A stretch of 32,899 nt of DNA from Chara braunii (GCA_003427395.1 BFEA01001229.1:15702-48600), one strand, 5' to 3'; positions 10,030-19,788 are shown, counted from the stretch's first letter. The notes: generated from the letters alone by a model not told the origin. Program-made: numbers and translations.

Positions 10030-10176
10030 ATTTAGAAAGTATGCTAGGTTAGTAGCAATGCCGGAAACAGCAAGAACGGAGTATGTGATCAGAATGTTCA
10101 AAGAGAACTGGGTTAGAGACTTTGGGTTACCGAAGTCTATTATTAGTGACAGGGATGTCCGATTTACCAGCGAATT
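9998..10176 (+). pseudogene. Integrase core fragment of element B (internal deletion)
   Basis: Frame 2 carries DIFVIVDRFRKYARLVAMPE and IISDRDVRFTSEL; the second catalytic Asp in SDRD is intact. Immediately after FTSEL the sequence jumps to the far C-terminus of pol. The catalytic Glu region, the rest of the core and most of the chromodomain-like part have been deleted, an estimated loss of 0.8-1 kb compared with a complete pol. Confidence 0.88.
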
Positions 10177-10287
10177 GAGGAGGACCGCTGGTTCACCAGG
10201 GAGGAACTCATGCAGACTGCTCCTCAAGTTGTAGCCCATTACGAGAGATCTCTGCAGAAGGGAAAGCGCCCAATGATTGAAGACTGA
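10177..10287 (+). pseudogene. C-terminal chromodomain-like tail of element B pol
   Basis: Frame 1 reads EDRWFTREELMQTAPQVV and ends GKRPMIED before a TGA. It corresponds to the DRWLTRAELQATAP tail of element A. It is joined directly to the integrase fragment by the internal deletion, in a different frame, so it cannot be translated with the upstream part. Confidence 0.82.
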
Positions 10288-10311
10288 GCTTCTCAGAGGA
10301 CTGTTGAAGCT

Positions 10312-10323
10312 AAGGAGGAGGGA
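10312..10323 (+). other. Polypurine tract of element B
   Basis: AAGGAGGAGGGA lies 24 nt after the pol stop and one base before the LTR start TGCGAGG. This is the expected plus-strand primer position. Confidence 0.75.
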
Positions 10324-10324
10324 A

Positions 10325-11342
10325 TGCGAGGCCAATGCCTCCATGAGCCCCCTTATGGCCCCATTCTGAAGCAAGTCGGCCGCCCTAAGTGAAGGCAGGC
10401 TCGACGAGGCCCTCAGGGCCCTATTTTGGTCACCACGCAACTCAAGGAAATTCAGGCAGTTGCGCAGCGCCAGTTGGTTGAGCGAACCCAGGCCCTAGCC
10501 CGCCTGTGTGAACGTATGGAAAGCAGGCCCTGGGCTGGATACGTGTACTGGGCCGAACACAGGCCAAAGGCAGTTGGGCGCATGCAACCACCTCAGGCCC
10601 AAGGCCTGTTCTCGTTCGTGACTGGGCCTCAGGCTACCGGGGCCTACTGGAAGCTTCCTGGGACTGGACGCAGGCAGGCCACTTCGATATAGCAAAGTGC
10701 CTGCCTCCGCATTCGCCATTCGGGTGCTGGCTGCATGCTGCGCAAGCGCTGCTGCGCTATTTGCTGGCCGGCGCCTACGCGCTCACGGGCGAGCAGGGAA
10801 GGAGCAGGCAGCCATAGCCGAGCTGCACTGCTGTAAGCTGGGTGTGGCGCAGGGTGGTCCTTGGGTGCAAGTGGCATCTGTGTGTTGGGGAAGGAGGTTG
10901 TGAGTAAGGCGAGAGACATACCTGGTGCTGGAAGCGTGCGACATTGGTCGCTGTATGCTCGTACTTCGGGAGAGCTGTTGTCGTCAACTTCGGCATTGTA
11001 GTATAGGCTAGATAGGATCTGCCATATGTAGTCTGGGCGCCGAGCGNTATGCTCGTACTTCGGGAGAGCTGTTGTCGTCAACTTCGGCATTGTAGTATAG
11101 GCTAGATAGGATCTGCCATATGTAGTCTGGGCGCCGAGCGCCGGATAGGATATCAACTCTGGTTCTTCATTGATGATGATGATGGGACTATTTCAGCATT
11201 GTCAATTATGAACTCTCGGTGTGTTCTTATTTGGTGAAACTCGTGATGCAATTCTGCTGTTGGTTCGAGGTCATGACTATCTGAACTCATATGTATGATG
11301 CTGTTTGATTGCTGAAGTTCGCTATTGCTCATCTTCCTTGCA
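10325..11342 (+). mobile_element. 3' LTR of element B
   Basis: It starts TGCGAGG after the polypurine tract and ends CTTCCTTGCA, where similarity to the 5' copy (2,506-3,155) stops abruptly. Length is 1,018 bp. It holds the same 93-bp duplication around an N (10,954-11,140, N at 11,047) as the 5' copy. The flank after 11,342 (CTCCC) does not match the 5' flank, so no target-site duplication supports a simple insertion. Confidence 0.82.
10954..11140. repeat. 93-bp perfect direct duplication around an N (LTR B2)
   Basis: Bases 10,954-11,046 are repeated at 11,048-11,140 around N 11,047, exactly as in the other LTR copy at 2,767-2,953. Confidence 0.85.
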
Positions 11343-11432
11343 CTCCCCTTCAAGACTCTTCTATTCATTTTCACTCTCCTCAACTCTGATGCTGCTTTTT
11401 TCTCTCTCCTTTTTCTTTATATATGTGAACTC

Positions 11433-12290
11433 TGCAATGAACCACTTAGTTCAACACCAACGAGCGCACATAATCTCCACATGCATGTATGAGATCACAC
11501 GAGAGTCGCACTGAAAAACTAGAGAGATTAAGACCAGTTAACGCAGCTTATGAATTCCAACAAGTTATACAAGAGCAATAAGAGTTCCGAGTCACCAGCG
11601 CACAACAGCGCATATCATAGGTAACCAAACATCCAACATGATCACCCAGGTAAGTATGTTCTTCTTCCCTGCTCTTCTCTCTCTGTTGTATCACCCCTCC
11701 TTGCTGGTCTTCTCCCTAGCTTAAGACCTCGCTGAATCTTCTCTCCCTACAAGCATTCACACTCACACTAACTTCTACTCAAAGATCTACTCTGAATACA
11801 CCTACTGACAACTCTACTAATCCCTCTGAAGTCTACTACTAACTGCTAGTACTAACACTTCTGCACTGGCGCACCTATGGCTGCCTTCTCCCTGCCAGCG
11901 CTATCTTGCTCTCTCTTCCTCACTTAGCGCAGCACTCTGGCCTCAGCGCTCTGCTCCTCACTTCAGCGCACAAGTGCACCAGCACTTCCACACTTCTTGC
12001 GAATGAGCAATCTGACTGAATGTGAGGCTGGCCAGTCCTTTTGTAGTCTTGGTTTGCACTTCAACTCTTGAAAGCCTCTGTTTCTTGGGTCCTGACTGGT
12101 TCCGGTACCACATCCCCACGGCCTGTCTGCTACTGAATGTCAATGCCTGGAACCTTCCCGAATTTCCATTGGACTGCTGCTGCTTGGGCCTTTGAGTCGT
12201 GACTTTTCACTTGTGAACATGACTTTTGACTGTGGACAATGACTGTTGCATACTCGTGAAACACAGTCATAAGTATGGCGCAGATTCCCA
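11433..12290 (-). mobile_element. LTR-like copy, family D1 (reverse orientation)
   Basis: On the minus strand it ends AAGTGGTTCATTGCA at 11,433. Several blocks match the plus-strand copy at about 21,480-22,227 by eye: the terminal GGTTCATTGCA block, a GAGTCACCA block, the CTTCTTGCGAATGAGCAATCTG block (plus strand 11,992-12,013 here) and the GGCTGGCCAGTC block. The far border is not resolved. No gene is visible. Its distal part contains degenerate GTGACTTTT units (12,189-12,272). Confidence 0.6.
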
Positions 12291-13386
12291 GAACTGACCA
12301 GATAATACAGAGTTGATACCAATTGCAAGCGGAAGACTTGAGATACATGGACTGACCCTGACCTGACTCAGACTGCAATCGAACACTCTCAACCATTCAT
12401 CAGGGGGGTGAAAGCCCTGGCCGTTGACATGGACGAAGGCCAGGGTCTGAGATCATCCACGGACGAATTGAGGGAGGAGAGAGAAAAAGGGAGGAGGAGA
12501 GGGAAGATGACGTCAACTCAATGTCTCCAAAGATAGTATCTTGAAATGTTAGAAGTGACGAAAATCCGAAATGTCGCGAATGCAATGTCTCACAATGTCT
12601 CAGATATCGATCTCACAGTGTCAAGTACATCTCCAGAAGGAAGATGAAATCAGATCCCCCAAGTAGTCCGCAACCTATAGTCCCAATGTCGCTATTCCCA
12701 ATGTCATCAGAATTCGTAACCATCCTTCATACTCATAGTAGCCCAGTAGGAGAACCCAGGAGTAGACTTAGACTGAGAAGGTAGGAGGAGATAGAGAGAG
12801 AGAGAGAGGAGAGAGAGAGCGGTGGAGGAGATGAGGGAGAGAAGGCGAAGCCTTCCTCCCTGGTACCTGGCACAGTAGCTATGGTGCTGCAAGGGGGCTG
12901 GGCCGATAACTGGCGCTGCGCCCAATGCTGTGTTAATCCTCTCACCGCTGAACTCCTGCTCTCTCGCTGCTCCTCGCTATGCTGCAGCGCTGCGCTAATT
13001 CTCTAACGCTGGAACGCTGCGCCAATCCCTGAAGACTAACCTCTGGTCCATACTAACCTACCGCTGAGGCTGGTACCCAGCCTTTTGTAGTGCTGGGCCG
13101 GCCTCCTACCTGATGGTACCTACCGGCCTGGACCGTTGATCTGAATCAACGGTCCAGTTTTGAACTGGACTTGGCGCCTAAATTGGCAGCCTCTGAAACT
13201 GCGCCGCCGGTAGGTCCTATGCTGGACCGGTACCGTCCTTATGGCTGTTGGCCTGGGCCTCAATCCCAGGCCTGCCTGAACCGGCGTACCCCTGGCCTAC
13301 CTGGGCCTTATCTGAACCGCCGTCCCCCTTAGGTTTACCCTGCCTACCTGGAACCGGGCCCTAACTGGGGCCCGTGTGGCTCAGAA
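12291..13386. other. LTR-like non-coding region
   Basis: No gene is recognised. It contains a GA-rich stretch (about 12,794-12,820), CAGCGCTGCGC-rich and GGCCTGGGCC-rich segments typical of the LTRs here, and competing hairpins at 13,128-13,170. It is probably LTR debris of an unassigned family. Confidence 0.4.
13128..13170. repeat. Two overlapping, mutually exclusive hairpins
   Basis: CTGGACCGTTGAT (13,128-13,140) pairs perfectly with ATCAACGGTCCAG (13,145-13,157) around a CTGA loop. The distal arm continues into GTCCAGTT (13,152-13,159), which can instead pair with AACTGGAC (13,163-13,170) around TTG. Confidence 0.85.
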
Positions 13387-13560
13387 TGCCACAATGACTC
13401 TTGCCTGTGAGTTACAACTTTTGCCTGTGATACTACCTTTTACTCGTGGGATGTGTCTCTTCGATATGATTTTTCACTAGGAAACGTGACTCCTGCCTTT
13501 GAGACATGATTCTTGCTTGGTGAATCTGCCTTTTCAGTCATGGGATGTGACTCTTCTGAA
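13387..13560 (+). repeat. Degenerate ~20-nt tandem repeat (GTGACTCTTGCCTGTGA-like)
   Basis: About eight imperfect units of 19-21 nt share a core close to GTGACTCTTGCCT followed by GTGA or TTGA. Similar units occur at 12,189-12,272 and 17,629-17,725. No coding role is seen. Confidence 0.6.
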
Positions 13561-13726
13561 TGGCTTTCCTTAATACGCTTAAAGCGTACAGCGGGTCTCG
13601 CGTAACGCTCCCACGGAGACCGGCTGTCCACTGTTGGGCAAGTTTTAGGACGAACAGGGCGGGCCCACGGGGAACTTACCGAATCGATGGACCGGGGTTT
13701 TTTGGAGAAGTCACCGAATTGACGGA

Positions 13727-14228
13727 CCGGGGTGTTTCGTTTCGTGTTTGTGAATGTGGCTGGGAGAAGTATGAAGATGCACCATGTTTTTTTTTTTTTT
13801 TCCTGTCGAGGTTTCGCGTGCTGTATGTCGCGCGGAGAAGTGGCTCGATACAGCGTGTTTCGGGGGACCAGGCTTTTTGGTTCCGGTGTCCGGAAGTTTC
13901 GCGGCCCGATTCTCTTCGGTGCGTCGGCCAGTTCGCGCGCACAGTTTGCATGTGCTCTTCAGCACGTTGGCCACTGGCCCACCGGGGTGTTTCGTTTCCT
14001 GTTTGTGAATGTGGCTGGGAGAAATATGAAGATGCACCGTGTTTTTTTTTTTTTTTTTTGTCGAGGTTTCGCGCGCTGTATGTCGCGCGGAGAAGTGGCT
14101 CGATACAGCGTGTTTCGGGGGACCGGGCTTTTTGGTTCCGGAGTCTGGAAGTTTCGCGGCCCGATTCTCTTCGGTGCGTCGGCCAGTTCGCGCGCACAGT
14201 TTGCATGTGCTCTTCGGCACGTCAGCCA
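13727..14228 (+). repeat. 255-bp tandem duplication (two copies)
   Basis: Copy 1 (13,727-13,981) and copy 2 (13,982-14,228) are nearly identical with a 255-bp period. Each has a GTGTTTCGTTTC start, a T-run of about 15-18, and the block TCTTCGGTGCGTCGGCCAG. Long reading frames cross the repeat in several frames, but they encode Phe runs and resemble no protein I know, so I treat this as a non-coding tandem repeat. A shortened unit with GACCGGGG lies just upstream (13,688-13,730). Confidence 0.85.
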
Positions 14229-14262
14229 ATTTGCGCGTTGGAGATCCCCTGTGAGCAACTTT

Positions 14263-14266
<4 letters not shown>

Positions 14267-14353
<87 letters not shown>

Positions 14354-14823
14354 NNNNNNNNNNNNNNNNNNNNNNNNNNNNNNNNNNNNNNNNNNNNNNN
14401 NNNNNNNNNNNNNNNNNNNNNNNNNNNNNNNNNNNNNNNNNNNNNNNNNNNNNNNNNNNNNNNNNNNNNNNNNNNNNNNNNNNNNNNNNNNNNNNNNNNN
14501 NNNNNNNNNNNNNNNNNNNNNNNNNNNNNNNNNNNNNNNNNNNNNNNNNNNNNNNNNNNNNNNNNNNNNNNNNNNNNNNNNNNNNNNNNNNNNNNNNNNN
14601 NNNNNNNNNNNNNNNNNNNNNNNNNNNNNNNNNNNNNNNNNNNNNNNNNNNNNNNNNNNNNNNNNNNNNNNNNNNNNNNNNNNNNNNNNNNNNNNNNNNN
14701 NNNNNNNNNNNNNNNNNNNNNNNNNNNNNNNNNNNNNNNNNNNNNNNNNNNNNNNNNNNNNNNNNNNNNNNNNNNNNNNNNNNNNNNNNNNNNNNNNNNN
14801 NNNNNNNNNNNNNNNNNNNNNNN

Positions 14824-14890
<67 letters not shown>
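14267..14890. repeat. (GA)n microsatellite with a 470-N assembly gap
   Basis: Pure AG repeat flanks a run of Ns at 14,354-14,823. The repeat probably continues through the gap; its true length is unknown. Confidence 0.95.
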
Positions 14891-14893
<3 letters not shown>

Positions 14894-15031
14894 GCATCAA
14901 CCGTCGGATATAAGGCGGCCGTCTGAAGCAGAACGTGACCGGGGCAACGAAGGACGGCTGGAGGGGAAACCAGATCAAAGAGTGGTTATTTGTCCACGCT
15001 AGAGTCCGACAAAAATGATAGATCAAGGTGA

Positions 15032-15063
15032 GTTTGTTTGTTTGTTTGTTTGTTTGTTTTTTT
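15032..15063. repeat. (TTTG)n microsatellite and T-run
   Basis: About six TTTG units are followed by eight or more T residues. Confidence 0.85.
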
Positions 15064-15069
15064 TAGCAG

Positions 15070-15960
15070 GAGGGACAAGAATCAGGGTCGGGAAGAGGGG
15101 GTGTCGTCGGGATCGCAAGGGTGGGGGAGGCGAAGAAGGCATGGGGAAGAAGGTCGGAACAAGAGTCGAAATTCGAACGGGGAGGCAGGTGGGGATCTAA
15201 GGAGGTACGGGGGATAAAAGTCGGGATGGGGTCGGGATTGGAGGAGAGATGAGGAGGATGGAAGTCGGGATGGGGGAGGCAGGGAACAGGAGTCGGGATG
15301 GACGGACGGGGGACAAAAGTCGAATTTCGAATGGGGAGCCAGGTGGGGATCTAAGGAGGTGCGGAGGAGAAAAGTCGGGGCGGGGAATCGGGATGGAGTC
15401 GGGATTCAAGGAGGGATGGGGAAGATGGAAATTGGGATGGGGGAGGTGGGGAGTCGGGATGGAGTCGGGATTGGAGGAGGGATGAGGAAGATGGAAGTCG
15501 GGATGGGGGACGTGGGAAGTGGGAGTCGGGATGGGGGACGTGGGAAGTGGGAGTCGAGATGGAGTCGGGATGGGAGACGCGGGGTGTCGGGATGGAGAGC
15601 GAGGCAGGGGGGGGGAGGGTCGGGATCGGGAGGGTCGGGATCGGGAGGGTCGGGATCGGAGGAGAGATGAGGAGGATGGAAGTCGGAATGGGGGAGGTGG
15701 GAAACGGGAGTTGGGATGGACGGACGGGGGACAAAAGTCGAACTTCGAATGGGGAGGCATGTGGGGATCTAAGGAGGTGGGGGGGAAAAAAGTCGGGGTG
15801 GGGAATCGGGATGGAGTCAGGATTGACAAAGGGATGGGGAAGATGGAAATCGGAATGGGGGAGGTGGGGAGTCGGGATGGATTCGGGATTGGAGGAGGGA
15901 TGAGGAAACTGGAAGTCGGGATGGGGGACATGGGAAGTGGGAGTCGAGATGGAGTCGGAA
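15070..15960 (+). repeat. Purine-rich G-heavy minisatellite with higher-order repeats
   Basis: About 0.9 kb of almost pure purine on the plus strand is built from AGTCGGGATGG-type units. A longer block containing GGACGGACGGGGGACAAAAG recurs with a 418-bp offset (15,299 and 15,717). The block GTGGGGATCTAAGGAGGT occurs three times (about 15,188, 15,343 and 15,761). Long open frames on both strands are a product of the repeat and not genes. Runs of three to five Gs make G-quadruplex or triplex formation plausible. Confidence 0.85.
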
Positions 15961-16367
15961 TCTTTTTTTTGTAGAAGAAGAAGGGCGACGGCCAATGGCA
16001 TGCCATTTCCGTTTTCGTGTGTTGCCATTTCCATTTTCGTGTTCTTTTTTTTTTTTTTTTTTGGGTCTTTTCCGAGACGGGGAAGCTGGATCAAGGGGAG
16101 TCGGCATGCAGTCGAGATTGGAGGAGGGAATGGTGCCAACTTGGTCTCTTGCTGTTGTTATTCCCATGCCTTTCGGCTGGTGCCACTCCACTCTCCTCAG
16201 GCGAGCATGAGTAAAGAATGCGATGAGATGTTCTAGTCATAATGGATAGTTAAACAACTCTCCCTCCGCGACCTCCTCCCTCCATCCGCCTGATCTGCCC
16301 GACCTGCTTCCTTCGTTCATGCAACCTTCGCTCAACCTCCTCCCTCTGTCCACCCAACCTCCACCTG

Positions 16368-16432
16368 GGAAGTGGGAGTCGAGATGGAGTCGGGATGGGA
16401 GACGCGGGGAGTCGGGATGGAGAGAGAGGCTT
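16368..16432 (+). repeat. Detached minisatellite unit fused to the Helitron fragment
   Basis: This segment is nearly identical to 15,541-15,605 within the minisatellite (GGAAGTGGGAGTCGAGATGG and following). It abuts the first recognisable Helitron codons and is in frame with them. Confidence 0.8.
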
Positions 16433-17217
16433 ATGCGCTACGATAATGCTGAAAACGTTGGTCAACGTATTATTTTACCGTCAACTTTCACTGGAGGTCC
16501 TCGCGATATGCATCGACGGTACCAGGATGCAATGGCTGCCATCCAACAACTTGGTTCCCCCGACCTCTTCATTACAATAACGTGTAATTCCCACAGGCCA
16601 GAAATCGAACACGCCCTCCTACCTAATCAGCAGCCTGCAGATAGACCAGATCTGCTAGCTCGCGTTTTCAAAGGCTATCTTCAACAACTCATACACGACA
16701 TTCACTCTTCGGACATCTTCGGTGCAACTGCCGCATATGTTTATTCTCTAGAGTTCCAAAAACGCGGTCTCCCACATGCTCACATAATCATCCTCCTTGA
16801 CGAGAGCGCGAAGGTTTCCACACCTGAGCATATAAATAGCATCGTTTGTGCTGAACTACCACAAAATGCCGAATTACGTGATCTCGTCTTAACTCATATG
16901 ATCCACAATCCGTGTGGCACACATAATCCGCAAGCTTCCTGCATGCATAACGACTGTTGCACACGTTACTTCCCCAAGGACTTTTCAGACCGAACCACCT
17001 GGAATGAAGAAACATGATATCCAATCTATTGCCGTCGGTCACCATCGGATGGAGGAATCACTGCTGTCCATAACGATAAACTAATCGATAACTCTTGGGT
17101 GGGGCATTACAACCCATATCTCCTCCTGCGATATAGATGTCACCTCAATACCGAAATTTGTGCATCGACAGCGGCTTGCCGATATATGTTCGAGTATATT
17201 CTGGAGAGAGATAAAGA
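16433..17217 (+). pseudogene. Helitron Rep (HUH endonuclease) fragment
   Basis: The frame matches the Helitron-like N-terminal and Rep region of rolling-circle transposases: GQRIILPSTFTGGPRDMHRR, SPDLFITITCN, DRPDLLARVFK, VYSLEFQKRGLPHAHIIILL, NPCGTHNPQASCM. The HUH metal-binding motif is HAH at 16,775-16,783. Further on come NPYLLLRYRCHLNTEICAS and RYMFEYI, whose two Tyr (17,183 and 17,195) correspond to the catalytic Tyr pair; the Lys usual between them is Glu. A TGA at 17,015-17,017 interrupts the frame before YPIYCRR, where Gly is normal. The protein then runs into a (GA)n tract, so the helicase part is missing. The N-terminus is replaced by minisatellite sequence. This is an inactive relic; a full protein would nick and transfer single-stranded DNA. 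Confidence 0.88.
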
Positions 17218-17274
17218 GAAAGAAGAACAAAAAGACAGAGAGAGAGAGAAAGAGAATGAGAAAGGCAGAGAGAT

Positions 17275-17346
<72 letters not shown>
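17218..17346. repeat. (GA)n-rich tract truncating the Helitron fragment
   Basis: Imperfect purine sequence becomes a perfect (GA)n run from about 17,280 to 17,346. It encodes Arg-Glu repeats in frame after the Rep fragment; these have no functional meaning. Confidence 0.9.
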
Positions 17347-17347
<1 letters not shown>

Positions 17348-18141
17348 AAAGGCAACAAAGAAAGAAAAAGAGTTGCGCTCACAGACACGACGCAGAAAAA
17401 GCAGCTGCAAATTGTCCTATGTATTCATTTCCTCTTTCCAATTGACATTCCTCTGTAAAGATTCGCCATTGTTTTCGTTCTCTGCTGTTTTTTCGAATCA
17501 TTGCTGCATTCTTCACTGCTACGATGCATGTCTCTTTCTCACTGTAAGTTCTCAACTTCCACTGCTCCTTTCCCTCGCTCTCCCAACTCCGCCGCGGCCG
17601 CGCCCGCGGCAGGTCCCTTTGTTTATTATAAGACGTGACTCTTGTCCCTGAGACGTGACTGTTTCCTGGGTGCCTGTTGGACCAGACTGCTGAGGTACCC
17701 AATTGTGACTTTTCTGAGTTTGACGAACTCGGCCTTTCCTTGACCTGGGCATCTGACCCTGAGGTCCGAATTGGGAAGGCCTTTCAACTCTCTTCACACA
17801 AATTTCACAGTCTCCCTTAAAACATAAGAGACAGATAAACAGAGGTTAAGAAGTTAGGAGGGGAGAGAGGAGAGAAGGACAAATGAAACTAAGTAAAACT
17901 TATATGACAGAAAAGTCACAGAAGTGAGGTCTTGTAATTGACGATGAACTGCAGATGCAACCAGAGGAACAGAATCAAACAAGTCAGAATTACCTGGGGC
18001 TGGTCAATTCAATGATGATATCTCAAGACCATTGCCCCTTTTTATTTAAAAAAAAAAACACTAAATAGTAAATGATTGAATAGAAGTAATAAAACTCTAC
18101 TAACTTCAACCTCAAGGCAAGCGAAGATTTGGACAAAGAAA
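17347..18141. other. Non-coding region
   Basis: No gene is recognised. It contains a CG-rich patch (about 17,581-17,610), two or three GTGACTCTTG-type units (17,629-17,725) and AT-rich sequence. It is probably intronic to the dynein gene, since the next exon downstream of 18,335 is not found here. Confidence 0.4.
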
Positions 18142-18257
18142 CTACCGTCTTCGCCCATTGCAAATAGAACGCCCAGTCATTATCACTGTACCTAGACAGA
18201 CTGGTGGCCCAAATACAGCTATAATGACCATGAGTTCTATTCGGGTCAAGACGGTAG
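18142..18257. mobile_element. Hairpin MITE-like element, copy 1
   Basis: A 116-bp imperfect palindrome starts CTACCGTCTTCGCCC and ends in the reverse complement of CTACCGTCTTGACCC. The arms are about 50 nt and include an AATAGAAC box and a GTCATTAT box. It resembles copy 2 at 23,108-23,218. No clear target-site duplication is seen. It has no coding capacity and lies about 80 bp from a dynein exon. Confidence 0.75.
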
Positions 18258-18334
18258 CAAGACACAGGGAGCAACCCGGCTTATAACAAACGAGATGCAC
18301 AAGCAACGGCATCGGCGAACTGAAGGCTGCTTAC

Positions 18335-18512
18335 CCATCCACTCTATCAATGAGTAGACCTGGTCTGTACACTCCTCTCTCAAGGTGGATGGCAGTCCTC
18401 CCTTTTGCTGCCATGATTTAAATAGTGGCCTCCATCCTAAATGACTAGGCTCCATGTACACCATTCCACACCTGCTCACTGTTGCTGGTGACGCTGCAGA
18501 AAGGTTATCCAC
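18335..18512 (-). CDS. Dynein heavy chain exon (AAA2 end, SRCGM motif)
   Basis: The exon is 178 bp: 59 codons plus one base. It encodes VDNLSAASPATVSRCGMV, then YMEPSHLGWRPLFKSW and a variable helix ending SLIEWM. The SPATVSRCGM-YMEP block is diagnostic of dynein heavy chains, close to the end of the second AAA+ module, and the wording is axonemal rather than cytoplasmic (which has ATLATVSRCGMV-type sequence). Dynein heavy chains are the ATPase motors of cilia and flagella. The borders fit splice rules: acceptor ..TTTTGATCAG before GTGGAT, donor GTAAGC after ATGG. It starts in phase 0 and continues the upstream exon at 23,959-24,063. No downstream exon is recognised between here and the left edge. 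No stop or frameshift is seen. Confidence 0.9.
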
Positions 18513-18682
18513 CTGATCAAAACACAATGTCATGCAACAACGCTTCAAACAGAGCAGTCAGTTCAAGACCTGCATGTCTGTCTGCCCATATGTAATGTAA
18601 TCTTAATATCCGATATCCGAATATCGTGTAACGTAAGGCAATGTATGACTTCAAAAAAAAAAAAAAAAGAGGCATTGTAATA

Positions 18683-19788
18683 TGTACAAGGAATATGAGT
18701 GTGAGCGATATACATCAAACCAAGTTGCGAAACCACACAGTTGAACAAGTAGTCGTGTCCCAAGCAGAGAGTACAAATGCACCGAGAAAACCATCCATAT
18801 AGAGCAATACAATGAAGTAAGAGCCAATGTCCAAGCCCGTAGGCCACACCAACACAGTATCCAAAGTCGCTCTCTCCTGTCTGGCGCTCGGCGCCCAGCC
18901 TGCTCTACCTGACTAGCCTACCTACAGCCGGTTCACGCAACAGGATCACGTCGACTCTCGAAGACCAATGTACATGACTGCCAACTCCATCGCGAACCTC
19001 TCTTCATGTACCAGGTGCGTATCTCGTCACCCTCAATCAGACTTTGATTACCCCACACAGCGCCTCCTTCCCTGAAGACCACCTGATCATCCGCTGTACC
19101 CCCTGGCCCCCAGCAGCCCGGCTATGGCTGCCTGCGCCCCGCTGCCCTGCAGCGCCCCACTTCACCTCTCGCGTCCCGTCAGCACCCTTGGCAGCAGCGC
19201 AGCATCAAGCGAGAGCGCAGCAGCGCTTCCGCATTGCCAGCGCTGGCCAGAATGCCTGGCCTGGGCTGCTTCCTTCCTTTTGTGGAACTGGCAGCCTCCT
19301 GGATGCTGTGTGTGGCCTGGCTGGAAGCTTCCAGTAGCTTCCGGTTGGGTCCCAGACCCTTTGCCCAGGCCCGAGACTACAGTTGAGGGCCTGGGCCCTT
19401 TGCAGTTAGGCACGGCCTGAGTCTCCGGACTTGGGCTGTGTGCTGCATCTGTGCAGGGCTCCCAGGCAGGTGCGTTGGCACTACTTTTTTTTTTTGCAAG
19501 GGCCGAAGGCCTGCTTCCCAATGTATCGGCCCTGCTTTGTATATGTGTGCCCAGGCGCAACTGTCAAGGCCTGGGCCAACTGTATGACACAGCAATGTGA
19601 GGCTCACGCGTCTTCCCAACCAACTGGCGTGCTGCGAGAGCCTGAATACCCACATATGGAAATGTCGAATTTTGCCTTTGACGAATATTCAGGCCCGCCT
19701 TCACTTAGGGCGGGCACTTGGCGTAGTGGGGCCTTAGCCCAGAACAATGTGATGCCTGATAGGGCCCCTTGAGGGCTTGTTCCTCACA
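18683..19788 (-). mobile_element. Solo LTR, family C (related to element B LTR)
   Basis: On the minus strand it starts TGTGAGG and ends CATATTCCTTGTACA. Compared with LTR B2 it shares the GCCCTAAGTGAAGGC block, the CAGCCATAGCCG block, the CTGGGCGCCGAGCGCCAGA block and the terminal CTCAT.TTCCTTG. Length is about 1.1 kb with TG...CA ends. TGTAATATGT occurs at both ends (18,676 and 19,791) and may include the target duplication, although it does not abut the right border exactly. Confidence 0.65.

Noticed and set aside
12305-12330. TTGGTATCAACTC on the minus strand after TTGCA, resembling a primer-binding site
   Set aside because: Only 7-8 nt match the tRNA-type site used by elements B and E, and no matching LTR border or internal gag/pol was found around it.
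13560-15002. Long open frames across the 255-bp repeat and (GA)n tract on both strands
   Set aside because: They encode Phe/Lys runs and Arg-Glu or Ser-Leu repeats and pass through 470 Ns; open frames are a by-product of low complexity.
15197-16139. Long minus-strand frames rich in Pro/Ser (and plus-strand Gly/Arg-rich frames)
   Set aside because: Several overlapping frames are open at once because the sequence is a purine-rich minisatellite; no domain is recognisable.
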